Below, piece by piece: positions 17,058 through 26,603 of a stretch of DNA of 64,000 bases. The stretch is from Pectobacterium parmentieri (GTDB lineage Bacteria; Pseudomonadota; Gammaproteobacteria; Enterobacterales; Enterobacteriaceae): NCBI RefSeq assembly GCF_001742145.1, contig NZ_CP015749.1, forward strand, positions 4,092,001 through 4,156,000. Reading direction: 5' to 3'. The translations under genes were made by a program, and so were the position numbers. Within the stretch, counting starts at the first letter, position 1. Each line of letters begins with the position of its first letter. Under the pieces are notes generated by a model. It saw only the letters and a list, made by a program, of their open reading frames with translations. It was not told where the DNA came from and ran no database searches.

Positions 17058-18125
17058 CTATCGCTTTTTACAAATCAACAGCGTGTGACCGATACCAATG
17101 TTATCGATTTGATTTTCAACAATAAACCCGGCCTGTTCTAACAAGGGTAAAAATCGTTTGGCCGCATAGAAACGGCTAGTGCCATTGGCAAGACAGGTAA
17201 AGTAGAGCGAAGAGGCATTCAGGCTAAAAGCGCCAGCTTCCCACCGTTGACGATCCCAGAAAATCTCTAAAATACAGACTCTGGCATCCGGCTTCATCAC
17301 GTCGGCGATTTTACGCAAGATAGCCACGATGTGTTCTTCGCTGAAACAGTCGAGGAACTGGCTCATCCACCATACATCCGCTTCATCTGGCAATGGGCAA
17401 TCAGAAAGCATATCAACAGCGCAGCCCTGAATACGGTCAGACTTCTCTGCTTCTTTGATATTTTCTGTCGCTAGAGCAATTTGCTCCGGCAAATCCAGGA
17501 TCGTAATGTTCACGTCACGATCGTAGTCATAGCAACGCATCGCCCATTTACCCGTATTCCCACCCACATCGTATAGATGTTTTGGCTTGAGCTGGAAAAC
17601 ATGTGGCAAGGCAGCGTCAAAAGCAGCATCGGAATAGAAATGATCGAATGCAAACCAACTCTCTTTTGCCTGCGGCGGAAGTTGGCTTAATGCCGGATAT
17701 ATTGTTGGCCATTCACCAAAAACTTTTAATCCAGAAGGTTCATTTTTTGACAAGGCTTCATCAAGGTAAAACATCCCCTGATAACAGACATCCTGAGTAA
17801 AATCCATGTTAACGCGCGTCATGCGGTCATGAAGCAGATAATGACCAATCTTAGCCAGAACGTACTGTTCATCTTTCTGAATAATAATCCGACCACTTAG
17901 CCCGACATCCAGCAGGAGCTCAACGGCATAGTGATTTAATGAGGTGATAGCAACAATCTCGTCGAGATTTGCGCCCTGCTGGCCGCGCTTATCCAAAAAA
18001 TCTAAAATACCGTGGTTACGCAGATTGATAGCGGCCTGAAACAGCATGGGAGCAAACGCAATTCGTTGCGCTTCTGTAATAGCATCCAGAGCGCTGACAT
18101 TATCTTTGTCATATCCGTAATACAC
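17058..18125 (-). CDS. apeB: ApeB, SAM-dependent O-methyltransferase-like enzyme
   Basis: Class I methyltransferase of 355 residues with an N-terminal dimerisation winged-helix domain (residues about 15-105) and a Rossmann domain with the SAM loop DVGGNTGKWAMRC near residue 190, an acidic ribose contact in ITILDLPEQI, and FLDCFSEEHIV. It resembles plant-type and polyketide methyltransferases. In the APE pathway it would methylate the aryl head. It is 43 nt upstream of apeC and 89 nt downstream of apeA. Confidence 0.85.
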   Translation of the reverse strand: MYYGYDKDNVSALDAITEAQRIAFAPMLFQAAINLRNHGILDFLDKRGQQGANLDEIVAITSLNHYAVELLLDVGLSGRIIIQKDEQYVLAKIGHYLLHDRMTRVNMDFTQDVCYQGMFYLDEALSKNEPSGLKVFGEWPTIYPALSQLPPQAKESWFAFDHFYSDAAFDAALPHVFQLKPKHLYDVGGNTGKWAMRCYDYDRDVNITILDLPEQIALATENIKEAEKSDRIQGCAVDMLSDCPLPDEADVWWMSQFLDCFSEEHIVAILRKIADVMKPDARVCILEIFWDRQRWEAGAFSLNASSLYFTCLANGTSRFYAAKRFLPLLEQAGFIVENQIDNIGIGHTLLICKKR

Positions 18126-18214
18126 TGATTTTTCCCTTGAGGTCGGACAAAACGATCAGAAAAGAACAACAAAAAATAGAGCCGGATAGCAATGAAGATA
18201 TCCGACTCTTAAAA

Positions 18215-18601
18215 TTATTTAATCTGTTGACTGGCAAGTTTTAACTGAATCTCACGATCGAGGTTATTTATCCAACGGTTATAATTACGATGGATTTCAC
18301 CATTAGCTGCCTTGAGATTTTTACTGCTGACATAATTAATGGAATAACTTGTCTGTGAGTAGGTAATGCGAATATCAGCAACATGACCACGTTGGTCAAG
18401 ATGGCCATTAATCACCCCTGGAGAAGCTTGCGTCATTGCCCACTCGCGCTCCAACCCTGCCTGAAGGATGGCTGTTTTTACCTGTTCAGTTGTCATTTGT
18501 GCTGCAATAGGTTTCGTAACGTTAGCAACTGGCGCTGTACGAGCACAACCAGCCAACGCTAAAACACAGGCGAATCCCGCAAAAATAAGCTGCTTTTTCA
18601 T
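18215..18601 (-). CDS. apeA: ApeA, small lipoprotein, first gene of the APE operon
   Basis: Lipoprotein of 128 residues. ATG 18601 follows AGGAAC; upstream in-frame codons give no signal peptide. Residues 1-19 (MKKQLIFAGFACVLALAGC) end in the lipobox LAGC with Cys19. The mature part has no recognised domain (TEQVKTAILQAGLEREWAM, YNRWINNLDREIQ). Position ahead of the methyltransferase matches the lipoprotein gene at the start of the E. coli APE cluster. Function unknown; the name is by position and type, so less sure than for the enzymes. The AT-rich 200 nt upstream (18602-18802) should contain the operon promoter, but I could not fix -10 and -35 boxes. Confidence 0.72.
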   Translation of the reverse strand: MKKQLIFAGFACVLALAGCARTAPVANVTKPIAAQMTTEQVKTAILQAGLEREWAMTQASPGVINGHLDQRGHVADIRITYSQTSYSINYVSSKNLKAANGEIHRNYNRWINNLDREIQLKLASQQIK

Positions 18602-18802
18602 AAAGTTCCTGTCCATAGATAAATACAGTTCTGCCAAAAAACACATTGCTGATGCAAGGTGTAAAATTAATGCACCATTAAAACTATTTTACACAAAATA
18701 AAGATAGCTTGACAAAAAAAACGTGATTTCAAGATTCAGATTTTTACCAAAAAATCGCTATGCGGTGAAAGCAGAGTAATAAGCACAGTTAAAAAGTGGA
18801 TA

Positions 18803-18840
18803 TAAAAAATCCGCCTTATGTCGATAAACATAAGGCGGAC
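18803..18840 (-). terminator. Rho-independent terminator of glmS
   Basis: On the minus strand the 11-bp stem CATAAGGCGGA/TCCGCCTTATG closes an 8-nt loop and is followed by TTTTTTA. It begins 27 nt after the glmS stop. Confidence 0.9.
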
Positions 18841-18866
18841 AGTAATAACCAATAAAATATCGGAAG

Positions 18867-20699
18867 TTACTCTACCGTAACAGATTTCGCCAGGTTGCGC
18901 GGCTGATCGACATCGGTGCCTTTAATCAGCGCGACGTGATAAGACAGCAACTGCAACGGCACTGTGTAGAAGATTGGCGCAATCACTTCTTCGATATGCG
19001 GCAGCGGAATAATCTTCATATTTTCGCTGCTGGTGAAACCAGCATCTTCGTCAGCAAAGACATACAACTCACCGCCGCGCGCTCGAACTTCTTCGATGTT
19101 GGATTTCAATTTCTCCAACAGTTCGTTGTTCGGGGCAACCACGACAACCGGCATATCTGCATCAATCAGCGCCAGTGGGCCGTGTTTCAGTTCGCCTGCT
19201 GCATAGGCTTCAGCATGAATGTAAGAGATCTCTTTCAGCTTCAGCGCCCCTTCCATCGCGATCGGATACTGATCGCCACGGCCGAGGAACAGCGCATGGT
19301 GCTTGTCAGAGAAACCTTCTGCCAGAGATTCGATGAGCTTGTCTTGAGACAGCATCTGCTCAATACGCGCTGGCAGCGCCTGCAAACCATGAACGATGTC
19401 ATGTTCAATCTGCGCATCCATACCGCGCAGACGGCCAACACGAGCCACCAGCATCAGCAGAACGGTAAGCTGGGTAGTGAAGGCTTTAGTCGAGGCCACA
19501 CCAATCTCTACGCCCGCTTTGGTCATCAGCGCCAGATCGGATTCACGCACCAGCGAGGAACCCGCAACGTTACAGATAGCCAGCGACCCCAGATAGCCCA
19601 GCTCTTTGGACAAACGCAGCGCCGCCAGCGTATCCGCCGTTTCACCGGACTGAGACAGGGTAATCATCAAGCTGTTCTTACGCACAGCCGGTTTGCGATA
19701 GCGGAACTCGGAAGCAATTTCTACGTCGCACGGAATCCCTGCCAGCGCTTCAAACCAGTAGCGGGAAACCATACCGGAGTTGTAGGACGTCCCGCAGGCA
19801 ATAATCTGAACGTGCTCAACCTTCGCCAGTAGTTCATCCGCTTTCGGGCCAAGTTCAGAAAGATTGATCTCGCCGTGGCTGAAACGCCCTTCAAGGGTGT
19901 TCTTAATCGCCATCGGCTGTTCGTAGATCTCTTTCTGCATATAGTGACGATACGCGCCTTTGTCACCGGCATCGTAATTCACTTTTGATTCGATTTCTTC
20001 GCGTGTAGCAAGCTGGCCTGATTTATCAAACACGCGCACGTCACGACGGGTAATTTCCGCCACATCGCCTTCTTCCAGGAACATGAAGCGGCGCGTCACA
20101 GGCAATAATGCTAGCTGATCGGAAGCAATGAAGTTCTCACCCACACCACGACCAATCACCAGCGGGCTACCAGAACGGGCAGCAACCAATACGCTTGGGT
20201 CGCGGTTATCCAACACCACCATGCCATAGGCACCGCGCAGTTGTGGAATAACACGCTTAACGACGTCAACCAGCGTTCCGCCATTCTGTTTCTGTTCAAA
20301 ATGGACTAGATGGGCAACCACTTCCGTATCGGTTTCAGAAACAAAATGATAGCCGCGACCAATCAGCAATTCGCGCAGCGGCTCGTGGTTTTCGATAATA
20401 CCGTTATGGACGATAGTGATATGTTCAGAAACATGCGGGTGTGCATTCTCTTCAGAAGGTTCACCGTGCGTTGCCCAGCGCGTATGGGCGATACCCGTAC
20501 CGCCGTGTAGATCATGCTCATCAGCAGCCTGAGACAACACCTGTACTTTACCCAGACGACGTAAACGGGCGACATGCCCTTCGCTGTCAACAACCGCCAG
20601 CCCCGCTGAGTCATAGCCGCGGTACTCAAGACGGCGTAAACCTTCCAACAAAATTTCAGCAACATCACGTTGCGCAACTGCGCCTACAATTCCACACAT
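18867..20699 (-). CDS. glmS: GlmS, glutamine--fructose-6-phosphate aminotransferase
   Basis: Makes glucosamine 6-phosphate from fructose 6-phosphate and glutamine, the first step to UDP-GlcNAc. ATG 20699 gives [18 protein letters not shown], with the Cys that becomes the N-terminal nucleophile after Met removal. Length is 610 residues. The N-terminal glutaminase domain ([26 protein letters not shown]) is followed by two SIS domains ([25 protein letters not shown]) and the C-terminal [13 protein letters not shown]. It is the second gene after glmU, separated by 188 nt. Its 3' end is the conserved Tn7 attachment region in many bacteria. Confidence 0.97.
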   Translation of the reverse strand: MCGIVGAVAQRDVAEILLEGLRRLEYRGYDSAGLAVVDSEGHVARLRRLGKVQVLSQAADEHDLHGGTGIAHTRWATHGEPSEENAHPHVSEHITIVHNGIIENHEPLRELLIGRGYHFVSETDTEVVAHLVHFEQKQNGGTLVDVVKRVIPQLRGAYGMVVLDNRDPSVLVAARSGSPLVIGRGVGENFIASDQLALLPVTRRFMFLEEGDVAEITRRDVRVFDKSGQLATREEIESKVNYDAGDKGAYRHYMQKEIYEQPMAIKNTLEGRFSHGEINLSELGPKADELLAKVEHVQIIACGTSYNSGMVSRYWFEALAGIPCDVEIASEFRYRKPAVRKNSLMITLSQSGETADTLAALRLSKELGYLGSLAICNVAGSSLVRESDLALMTKAGVEIGVASTKAFTTQLTVLLMLVARVGRLRGMDAQIEHDIVHGLQALPARIEQMLSQDKLIESLAEGFSDKHHALFLGRGDQYPIAMEGALKLKEISYIHAEAYAAGELKHGPLALIDADMPVVVVAPNNELLEKLKSNIEEVRARGGELYVFADEDAGFTSSENMKIIPLPHIEEVIAPIFYTVPLQLLSYHVALIKGTDVDQPRNLAKSVTVE

Positions 20700-20852
20700 C
20701 GATGGTATTCCTATAAAAGTGACATATTGTGTCACCAGGGATGTCTTAGACCTGATTGTTCCGGTTTTTCCGGGTTCCCCGAGCCTTGTAGAGAGTTGGG
20801 GATTATTATGTTTTGTTTTGTGCTCTGGGAGACCAAAACACAAGACAACACA

Positions 20853-20873
20853 ACCTCCGCCACAAGCGGAGGT
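20853..20873 (-). other. Stem-loop in the glmU-glmS intergenic region
   Basis: ACCTCCGC (20853-20860) pairs with GCGGAGGT (20866-20873) around CACAA; on the minus strand it is followed by the T-rich TTGTGTTGTCTTG. It starts 14 nt after the glmU stop. It could be a weak terminator or part of the RNA structure around the processing site of the glmUS message, which in E. coli is cut by RNase E and controlled by the small RNA GlmZ. I did not find a clear GlmZ pairing site by eye. Confidence 0.5.
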
Positions 20874-20887
20874 ATACCATTCAACGA

Positions 20888-22258
20888 CTATTTTTTCTTC
20901 ACCGGACGTTGCCAGCCGGAGATATGCCGTTGTTTCACACGACCGATCACCAGTTCGTTCTCTGCGACATCGCGCGTGACCGTTGTGCCTGCGCCAATTG
21001 TCGCACCGTTGGCAACGCTGACGGGGGCCACAAGTTGCGTATCCGAACCGACAAACACATCATCACCAATAATCGTTTTGTGTTTATTCGCACCGTCATA
21101 ATTACAGGTGATTGTTCCAGCACCAATATTAACACCGGAACCAATATCCGCATCACCTAAATAGCTAAGGTGTCCCGCTTTCGATCCTTTCCCCAAACGC
21201 GCTTTTTTCAGTTCAACAAAATTGCCAACGTGCGCCCCCTCGGCCAGTTCAGCGCCAGGGCGCAAGCGGGCAAATGGCCCAACGGTGCACTGCGCTTCCA
21301 GAACGGCATCTTCCAGTACGGAATAAGGGCTGATCTCACAATCATCGCCAATGATGCAATTTTTGATCACACAGCCGGCACCAATTTTCACCCGGTTGCC
21401 GAGTTGAACATGGCCTTCCATAACCACATTGACATCAATCACCACATCGCGACCATGAGTCAGTTCACCACGCAGATCAAATCGTGCCGGATCGAGCAGC
21501 ATAACGCCAGCCAGTAGCAGCTTATCCGCCTGTTCACACTGATAAACCCGCTCCAGCGCCGACAGTTGCAGCCGATTATTGACGCCCTCAACTTCACTCA
21601 GTCGCTCGGGATGGACCGCTTCAACGCGCTGACCTTCTTCCGCCGCCATCGCAATAATGTCGGTGATATAAAATTCGCCCTGTGCATTGTTGTTGTTCAA
21701 CTGGCTTAACCAGCGCTTCAAATCTTTACCGTTGGCAATCAAAATGCCGGTATTTATCTCGTTAATCTGGCGCTGTGCTTCACTGGCATCTTTGTGCTCG
21801 ACAATCCCGACTACGGCACCGTTTTCACGCACAATCCGCCCATAGCCCGTCGGATCGTTCAGTTTCACCGTCAACAGACCGATACCACCCTGCGGCTTAG
21901 CATCACGTAAACGCCCCAGCGTTTGCGACGAAATTAGCGGCACATCGCCATATAACATCAGGATATCTTCATCATCGGCAAAATGAGGGGCTGCTTGCTG
22001 CATCGCATGGCCGGTTCCCAACTGTTCCGCTTGCAGCACCCAATTCAATGCCGGATCGGCCAATTCACGTTTTAACAAATCCCCGCCGTGGCCGTATACC
22101 AGATGAACATGCTGCGCACCTGTCGTCATGGCCGCATCAATCACATGCTGAACCATCGGTTTGCCTGCCAGTTGATGCAACACTTTAGGAAGGTCGGAAT
22201 ACATACGGGTTCCTTTACCCGCCGCGAGAATAACCACACTCATAGCACTATTTGACAT
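20888..22258 (-). CDS. glmU: GlmU, bifunctional UDP-GlcNAc pyrophosphorylase/glucosamine-1-P acetyltransferase
   Basis: Makes UDP-N-acetylglucosamine for peptidoglycan and lipopolysaccharide. The N-terminal uridylyltransferase domain carries [17 protein letters not shown], and the C-terminal left-handed beta-helix carries the hexapeptide repeats and the acetyl-CoA region ([13 protein letters not shown]). I start at ATG 22258 with AGGA 5 nt upstream, giving 456 residues as in E. coli; the ATG at 22264 has no spacing for a ribosome site. It is divergent from pelX. In E. coli glmU directly follows atpC; here 15 kb are inserted between them. Confidence 0.96.
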   Translation of the reverse strand: MSNSAMSVVILAAGKGTRMYSDLPKVLHQLAGKPMVQHVIDAAMTTGAQHVHLVYGHGGDLLKRELADPALNWVLQAEQLGTGHAMQQAAPHFADDEDILMLYGDVPLISSQTLGRLRDAKPQGGIGLLTVKLNDPTGYGRIVRENGAVVGIVEHKDASEAQRQINEINTGILIANGKDLKRWLSQLNNNNAQGEFYITDIIAMAAEEGQRVEAVHPERLSEVEGVNNRLQLSALERVYQCEQADKLLLAGVMLLDPARFDLRGELTHGRDVVIDVNVVMEGHVQLGNRVKIGAGCVIKNCIIGDDCEISPYSVLEDAVLEAQCTVGPFARLRPGAELAEGAHVGNFVELKKARLGKGSKAGHLSYLGDADIGSGVNIGAGTITCNYDGANKHKTIIGDDVFVGSDTQLVAPVSVANGATIGAGTTVTRDVAENELVIGRVKQRHISGWQRPVKKK

Positions 22259-22571
22259 AAGCATCCTGACAATACGAAGCCACTGCCCCGCAGAATAAAA
22301 ATGACTAGCCGATTACGGCCTGAATAACCAGAGTTTACCGAAATTCCGGCATAACGCAGATGATTTTTGGTGAGCTTTTTCTGAAAGTCGCTCGCAAAGT
22401 CCCGAATACTCATGAGGAAAGAACGAGATCCTCAACAACAAAAATGGCACGTGGTTTTATAAAAAGCAGACTTTGTTTTTAAGTATTTCTATTTGTGACA
22501 CACACAAAAGAAACAGCGTTTCATTTATAGCAATATACGCGGGCGAATAATTCAATAATGAAGGAGACACA
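22259..22571. promoter_or_regulatory. Divergent glmU/pelX control region with KdgR-type operator (22506-22526)
   Basis: The 313 nt between glmU and pelX. At 22506-22526 the sequence AAAAGAAACAGCGTTTCATT (next base T) fits the KdgR operator, with GAAAC and GTTTC half sites around a short centre. KdgR represses pectinolysis genes in soft-rot bacteria. Just upstream, TTTGTG-ACACA-CACAAA (about 22491-22508) is an imperfect palindrome containing one good CRP half site (TGTGA). The ribosome site AAGGAGA precedes pelX. No clear promoter for glmU was fixed. Confidence 0.75.
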
Positions 22572-24806
22572 ATGAAACGTTGTTCTTCACAAAAATGTGA
22601 TTTTGTACGGAAACACCGTTCTTCACGCCTCGCAGCCGTCGCGTTGACGAATGCATTACTTTTCAGCTTCAGTGCACACGCCGCGACAGAATCAACACCC
22701 GTCTGGCACGGTATCGCCTTTGGTCAATCAACAGACGTAAACTTTTCATCCAATGTTCTGCCGGAAAAAATTGGTGTTAATGATGTCACCATTAACGGTA
22801 AGAAGTTAGCGCCGGGAGACAATGTCGATTTGTCCGCACCTATCACGATTGAGAGTCGTGGCGGAAAGATTGCCAATACCCATGATGGGTTGACGTTCTT
22901 CTATACGCAGTTGCCTGCCAATGTGAATTTTACACTTCAGTCTGATATTACCGTGGAACAATTTGGGCCAGAAAATGGTGCCAAGCCTGCGGCTCAGGAA
23001 GGGGCAGGAATTCTGGTGCGCGATATTATCGGCATTCCGCGTCAGGAACCGTTGAAAGAAGGGTATGAGGAATTCCCTGCGGCATCCAACATGGTGATGA
23101 ACGCCATCATGACGCAGGATAAAAAATCTCATACTGAAATCAAGCTACAGGCGATTTTGCGTAATGGCGTGACACAGCCGTGGGGCAACGCGGGCGCGAA
23201 AATTACCAAAACCAGCTACCAGGAAAATGTCAATCTGGAGCAAACCCCGACTTTCCGTCTGAAACTGGAGCGCACCAACGACGGCTTCATAACCTCTTAT
23301 GCACCGAAAGGCACGGATAACTGGGTATCAAAAGAAGTCAAAGGCGCAGATGTCGTTACCAAGCTGGATAAAGACCACTACTACGTCGGTTTCTTTGCCT
23401 CCCGTAACGCCAAAATCACCGTCAGCAATGCACAGTTGACGACGACACCGGCGCAAACCAAAGCCTCACCGGAATTTAAAGTCAAGGCTTACGATCCGTT
23501 ACTACAGGTGATGTCATCGCCTAAAACCACCAGCGAACACTATGTTGTACAGGCTAAAGCCAATTACAACGGCACGATCGCCGTTTCACAAGACGGTAAA
23601 TCGCTGGGCGATGCCAAGCAGGTAAAAGCTGGCGAGACGTTCTCTCTGCCAGCAAAAATTGCCGGTAATAGTGCTGAATTCAAGATCGCCTACCAGCCTG
23701 CTGAAGGGGATGATAAAGCAGTAAAAGAGAGCACGTTCAAAGTTGAAAAAGTGGCTTATGCAGACGCAAAAAATCTGTATGTTTCGCCACAAGGTTCAGC
23801 CAGCAACGACGGCAGTAAAAATGCCCCGCTCGATTTAGCCAGCGCCGTCGCCGCTCTACCAGCAGGCGGCACCATTTGGCTCAACGATGGCGATTACAGC
23901 GCAACTGAAATCCCTGTCAGCGCCAGCGGCCAGCAAAAAGCTGTCAAGAACCTGTTTACCGTCGGTAATAAAGCGGTCATTCACGGCCTGCAACTAAAAG
24001 CTAGCCATTGGCATGTTAAAGGGATTGAAATCACCGAGAAGCCGTTCCGTATAGAGGGAAGCTACAACACCATCGAACGCGTTCTGGCGCACCACGCTGA
24101 CGATACCGGTATTCAGGTGACCTCGACGGCCGATGTTGGCAGACCACTGTGGGCCAGCCATAACCTGATCCTGAACTCAGAATCTCACAGCAACCAGGAC
24201 CCAGGCAAAATTAACGCTGACGGTTTCGCGGTGAAAATGCGTGTAGGTGAAGGCAACGTAATCCGCGGTGCGTTCTCGCACAACAACGTCGATGACGGCT
24301 TCGACCTGTTTAACAAAATTGAAGACGGTGCAAACGGCGTTGTGGTGATCGAGAATTCAATTGCCATGAACAACACCAGCAATGGCTTCAAAATGGGGGG
24401 TGAAGGTCAGCCAGTGGCGCATCAGGTCAAACACAGCATTGCCGTGGGCAATAAACTTGATGGTTTCACTGATAACTTCAACCCTGGCGCACTGATCGTT
24501 GAAGACAATATCGCGTTAGATAACGAGCGCTTTAACTTCATTTTCCGCCCAAGCCCTTACTCTGGCCCAGAAAAACAAGGTGTCTTTAAGAACAACGTTT
24601 CACTGAAAACCAAAGCGGGTAAATATGATGATGCAGTTGTCGGAAATATCGATAACACCAACTACTTCATCAAGGGCGACCGTTCTGTTAATGCGCAAGG
24701 TAAGGAAGTCACCGTAAATAACTTCGTTTCGGTTATCGTCCCGGAGACGTTTACACGTGATGCCAAAGGCAATCTGGTACTTGGCGATTTCCTGAAGAAG
24801 AAATAA
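22572..24806 (+). CDS. pelX: PelX-type exopolygalacturonate lyase, PL9 family
   Basis: Polysaccharide lyase of 744 residues that would release unsaturated digalacturonate from pectate chain ends by beta-elimination. A long signal peptide (residues 1 to about 37, ending FSAHA-AT) marks it as secreted or periplasmic. Residues about 40-390 form an N-terminal beta-rich extension. The catalytic right-handed beta-helix starts near residue 400 (LYVSPQGSASNDGSKNAPL), and the PL9 active-site region is ADGFAVKM (Lys555) with HNNVDDGFDLF. Length and layout match PelX of Dickeya rather than the short endo-enzyme PelL. ATG 22572 follows AAGGAGA. A KdgR box 46 nt upstream and a terminator at 24885 make it a single-gene unit. 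Confidence 0.9.
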   Translation: MKRCSSQKCDFVRKHRSSRLAAVALTNALLFSFSAHAATESTPVWHGIAFGQSTDVNFSSNVLPEKIGVNDVTINGKKLAPGDNVDLSAPITIESRGGKIANTHDGLTFFYTQLPANVNFTLQSDITVEQFGPENGAKPAAQEGAGILVRDIIGIPRQEPLKEGYEEFPAASNMVMNAIMTQDKKSHTEIKLQAILRNGVTQPWGNAGAKITKTSYQENVNLEQTPTFRLKLERTNDGFITSYAPKGTDNWVSKEVKGADVVTKLDKDHYYVGFFASRNAKITVSNAQLTTTPAQTKASPEFKVKAYDPLLQVMSSPKTTSEHYVVQAKANYNGTIAVSQDGKSLGDAKQVKAGETFSLPAKIAGNSAEFKIAYQPAEGDDKAVKESTFKVEKVAYADAKNLYVSPQGSASNDGSKNAPLDLASAVAALPAGGTIWLNDGDYSATEIPVSASGQQKAVKNLFTVGNKAVIHGLQLKASHWHVKGIEITEKPFRIEGSYNTIERVLAHHADDTGIQVTSTADVGRPLWASHNLILNSESHSNQDPGKINADGFAVKMRVGEGNVIRGAFSHNNVDDGFDLFNKIEDGANGVVVIENSIAMNNTSNGFKMGGEGQPVAHQVKHSIAVGNKLDGFTDNFNPGALIVEDNIALDNERFNFIFRPSPYSGPEKQGVFKNNVSLKTKAGKYDDAVVGNIDNTNYFIKGDRSVNAQGKEVTVNNFVSVIVPETFTRDAKGNLVLGDFLKKK

Positions 24807-24884
24807 GCCTCTTCAACAAAATGCCTGCTCTCACAGTAGTGCTGATCCGTTAAGGATCTGTTGAACGAGCCAATAGCGGTATAA

Positions 24885-24919
24885 GAATCCGGAAATGTTC
24901 TTCATTTTCGGGTTCTTTT
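24885..24919 (+). terminator. Rho-independent terminator-like hairpin after pelX
   Basis: GAATCCGGAAATG (24885-24897) pairs with CATTTTCGGGTTC (24903-24915) over 13 positions, two of them G-T, around the loop TTCTT, followed by TTTTA. It lies about 80 nt after the pelX stop and right before the transposase remnant. It may have belonged to the IS leader and now serves pelX. Confidence 0.7.
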
Positions 24920-25087
24920 ATGTGTCTTTCTCAGGCCATTGATCTCGTTTCCCATTACGATTAGACCCGTAATCCTTTGACTTCTCTTCGCTATTTTCTT
25001 GACCCAGAACTTATTGCTCGTTTCCCTGAGTCCGGCGCCGTCACCCTGCGTAAACGCCGTCGTCCTATGGAAGCCAACCGTAAAAAC
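24920..25087 (+). pseudogene. IS4-family transposase, N-terminal fragment with an in-frame stop
   Basis: Reading from ATG 24920 gives MCLSQAIDLVSHYD, a TAG, then TRNPLTSLRYFLDPELIARF continuing to PESGAVTLRKRRRPME. The block LDPELI...GAVTLRKRRRPxE is the start of IS4-family transposases (usually LTDTVTLRKRRLPxE). The frame then runs into sequence with no match I recognise and on into the end of hutF. Only about 55 of some 440 residues remain, so it is an inactive scar. The hairpin at 24885 and the GATCC-GTTAA-GGATC palindrome (about 24845-24859) are probably part of the same IS left end. It marks the left border of the hut island. Confidence 0.75.
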
Positions 25088-25126
25088 GGCTCCGGCAAAA
25101 AGACCATTACTTGCCAGCAGGCATGT

Positions 25127-26494
25127 TTATGCCACGATTCGTTTCATTACCTGAATGAAGTCCGCCGTTATTTTATCTTCATAAGGATGTTGCCCATTTT
25201 CAATCACCCAGCGTCCTCCCGTCATAACCCTTTTTATCGGGTTCGTTGAACAGGCGAAAATCCATCGGTTCAGACGCTCACGATCGCTGGCAGTGGCAAG
25301 AAATGGATCACGACTGTCGAGCAACAGCATATCGGCGCGATCGCCCACCGACAGTTGACCAATAGCCTGTCCCAGCGCACGGCGCCCTCCTTGCAATGCA
25401 CCCTGATACAATACATTACCGATATAAGGTTCATCCGGCAGATGCAGTAAGTTACGTCGCCGTTTGTTTAATCGCTGCCCATACTCAAACCAGCGTAAAT
25501 CCTCGCTGACGCTGACGCTGATATGGCTGTCGGAACCAATTCCCCATCGCCCCTTCTGCTCAAGATAGTCCGGTCCAGGGAAAATACCGTCGCCAAGATT
25601 GGCTTCGGTGGTCAGGCACAAACCCGTCACTGCGCCGGACGCAGCAATCTGCTGAGTTTCCTGCCGCGTAAGATGTGTGGCGTGAACCAGACACCACTGC
25701 TCATCCACCGGCATATGGCGATAGAGCCACTCCACCGGGCGCAACCCGGACCAGGCCACGCAGTCATCAACCTCTTTTTGCTGCTCAGCAATATGAATAT
25801 GTATAGGCTGCGGTTGTGGGCTGGCTTTGAGCACGCTCTGCATCTGTTCCGGTGTGACGGCACGCAGCGAGTGGAAACACAACCCGGTGCGCTGCATCGG
25901 CTCAGCGGCAAGCTGCGCTGTCAGCGTCTCATGCAACGCAAGATAGCTTTCCGTATCGTGAATAAAGCGGCTCTGTCCAGTGGTAGCCGCCTGCCCGCCA
26001 AAACCCGAGAAGGAGTAAAGCACCGGCAGCAATGTGAGACCAATGCCAGCCGTTTTGGCCGCCTGCGAGATACGCAATGCCAGTTCAGCAGGCTGCGCGT
26101 AAGGTTTTCCGCCGCGATCATGGTGCAAATAGTGAAATTCAGCGACCGAGGTGTAACCGGCTTTCAGCATTTCGATGTACAGATAGCTGGCGATCGTTTC
26201 CAGTTGTTCGGGGGTGATTTTATCTACCAGTCGGTACATGAGATCGCGCCATGTCCAGAAGCTGTCCGCCGGATCGCCCACTACTTCGGTCAACCCCGCC
26301 ATCACGCGCTGAAATGCGTGTGAATGCAGGTTCGGCATGCCCGGCACCAGGAAGCCGTCCAGACACATGCAGTTGTCATCCGCCTGGCTTCCACTTTCCA
26401 GAGCAGTGATCATGCCCTGTGTGGAAACCGTAATGCGGACATTATCCGCCCAGCCCTGCGGCAACAATGCTTTTGTCGCGAAATATACCGTCAT
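25127..26494 (-). CDS. hutF: HutF, formimidoylglutamate deiminase
   Basis: Converts N-formimidoyl-L-glutamate to N-formyl-L-glutamate plus ammonia in the five-step histidine pathway. It has 455 residues from ATG 26494, which is preceded by GAGGGAT; in-frame upstream codons lie in the AT-rich operator and are not used. Amidohydrolase-fold metal motifs are visible: MPNLHSHAFQRVMAGL near residue 55, HIHIAEQQKEVDD, HATHLTRQE and GSDSHISVS. It diverges from hutC across a probable HutC operator. With HutG (36426-37229) it completes the formylglutamate branch of the pathway. Confidence 0.93.
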   Translation of the reverse strand: MTVYFATKALLPQGWADNVRITVSTQGMITALESGSQADDNCMCLDGFLVPGMPNLHSHAFQRVMAGLTEVVGDPADSFWTWRDLMYRLVDKITPEQLETIASYLYIEMLKAGYTSVAEFHYLHHDRGGKPYAQPAELALRISQAAKTAGIGLTLLPVLYSFSGFGGQAATTGQSRFIHDTESYLALHETLTAQLAAEPMQRTGLCFHSLRAVTPEQMQSVLKASPQPQPIHIHIAEQQKEVDDCVAWSGLRPVEWLYRHMPVDEQWCLVHATHLTRQETQQIAASGAVTGLCLTTEANLGDGIFPGPDYLEQKGRWGIGSDSHISVSVSEDLRWFEYGQRLNKRRRNLLHLPDEPYIGNVLYQGALQGGRRALGQAIGQLSVGDRADMLLLDSRDPFLATASDRERLNRWIFACSTNPIKRVMTGGRWVIENGQHPYEDKITADFIQVMKRIVA

Positions 26495-26520
26495 ATATCC
26501 CTCACTGTTAGCTGCTATTT

Positions 26521-26554
26521 TAGATGTATATACATGCATATATATATACATCTA
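26521..26554. promoter_or_regulatory. Probable HutC operator between hutF and hutC
   Basis: TAGATGTATATA (26521-26532) and TATATACATCTA (26543-26554) form a perfect 12-bp inverted repeat with a 10-nt centre; ATGTATATACAT at 26524-26535 is itself palindromic. The core TGTATATACA matches the GntR/HutC-type site and recurs near 33043 and 33377. Position between the two divergent starts suggests autoregulation of hutC-hutD and control of hutF. Confidence 0.7.
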
Positions 26555-26603
26555 ATTGTGCGTAGAGTAAACTTCAACGGTCATCCGGGCGAGGAAAGGG
26601 TTA

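Noticed and set aside
18602..18866. Tn7 ends next to glmS
   Set aside because: I looked for Tn7-like end repeats and tns genes and recognised none; only the position is suggestive.
18936..19832. 298-codon open frame antisense to glmS
   Set aside because: It fully overlaps the glmS coding sequence, has no ribosome site and shows the composition of a reverse-frame shadow.
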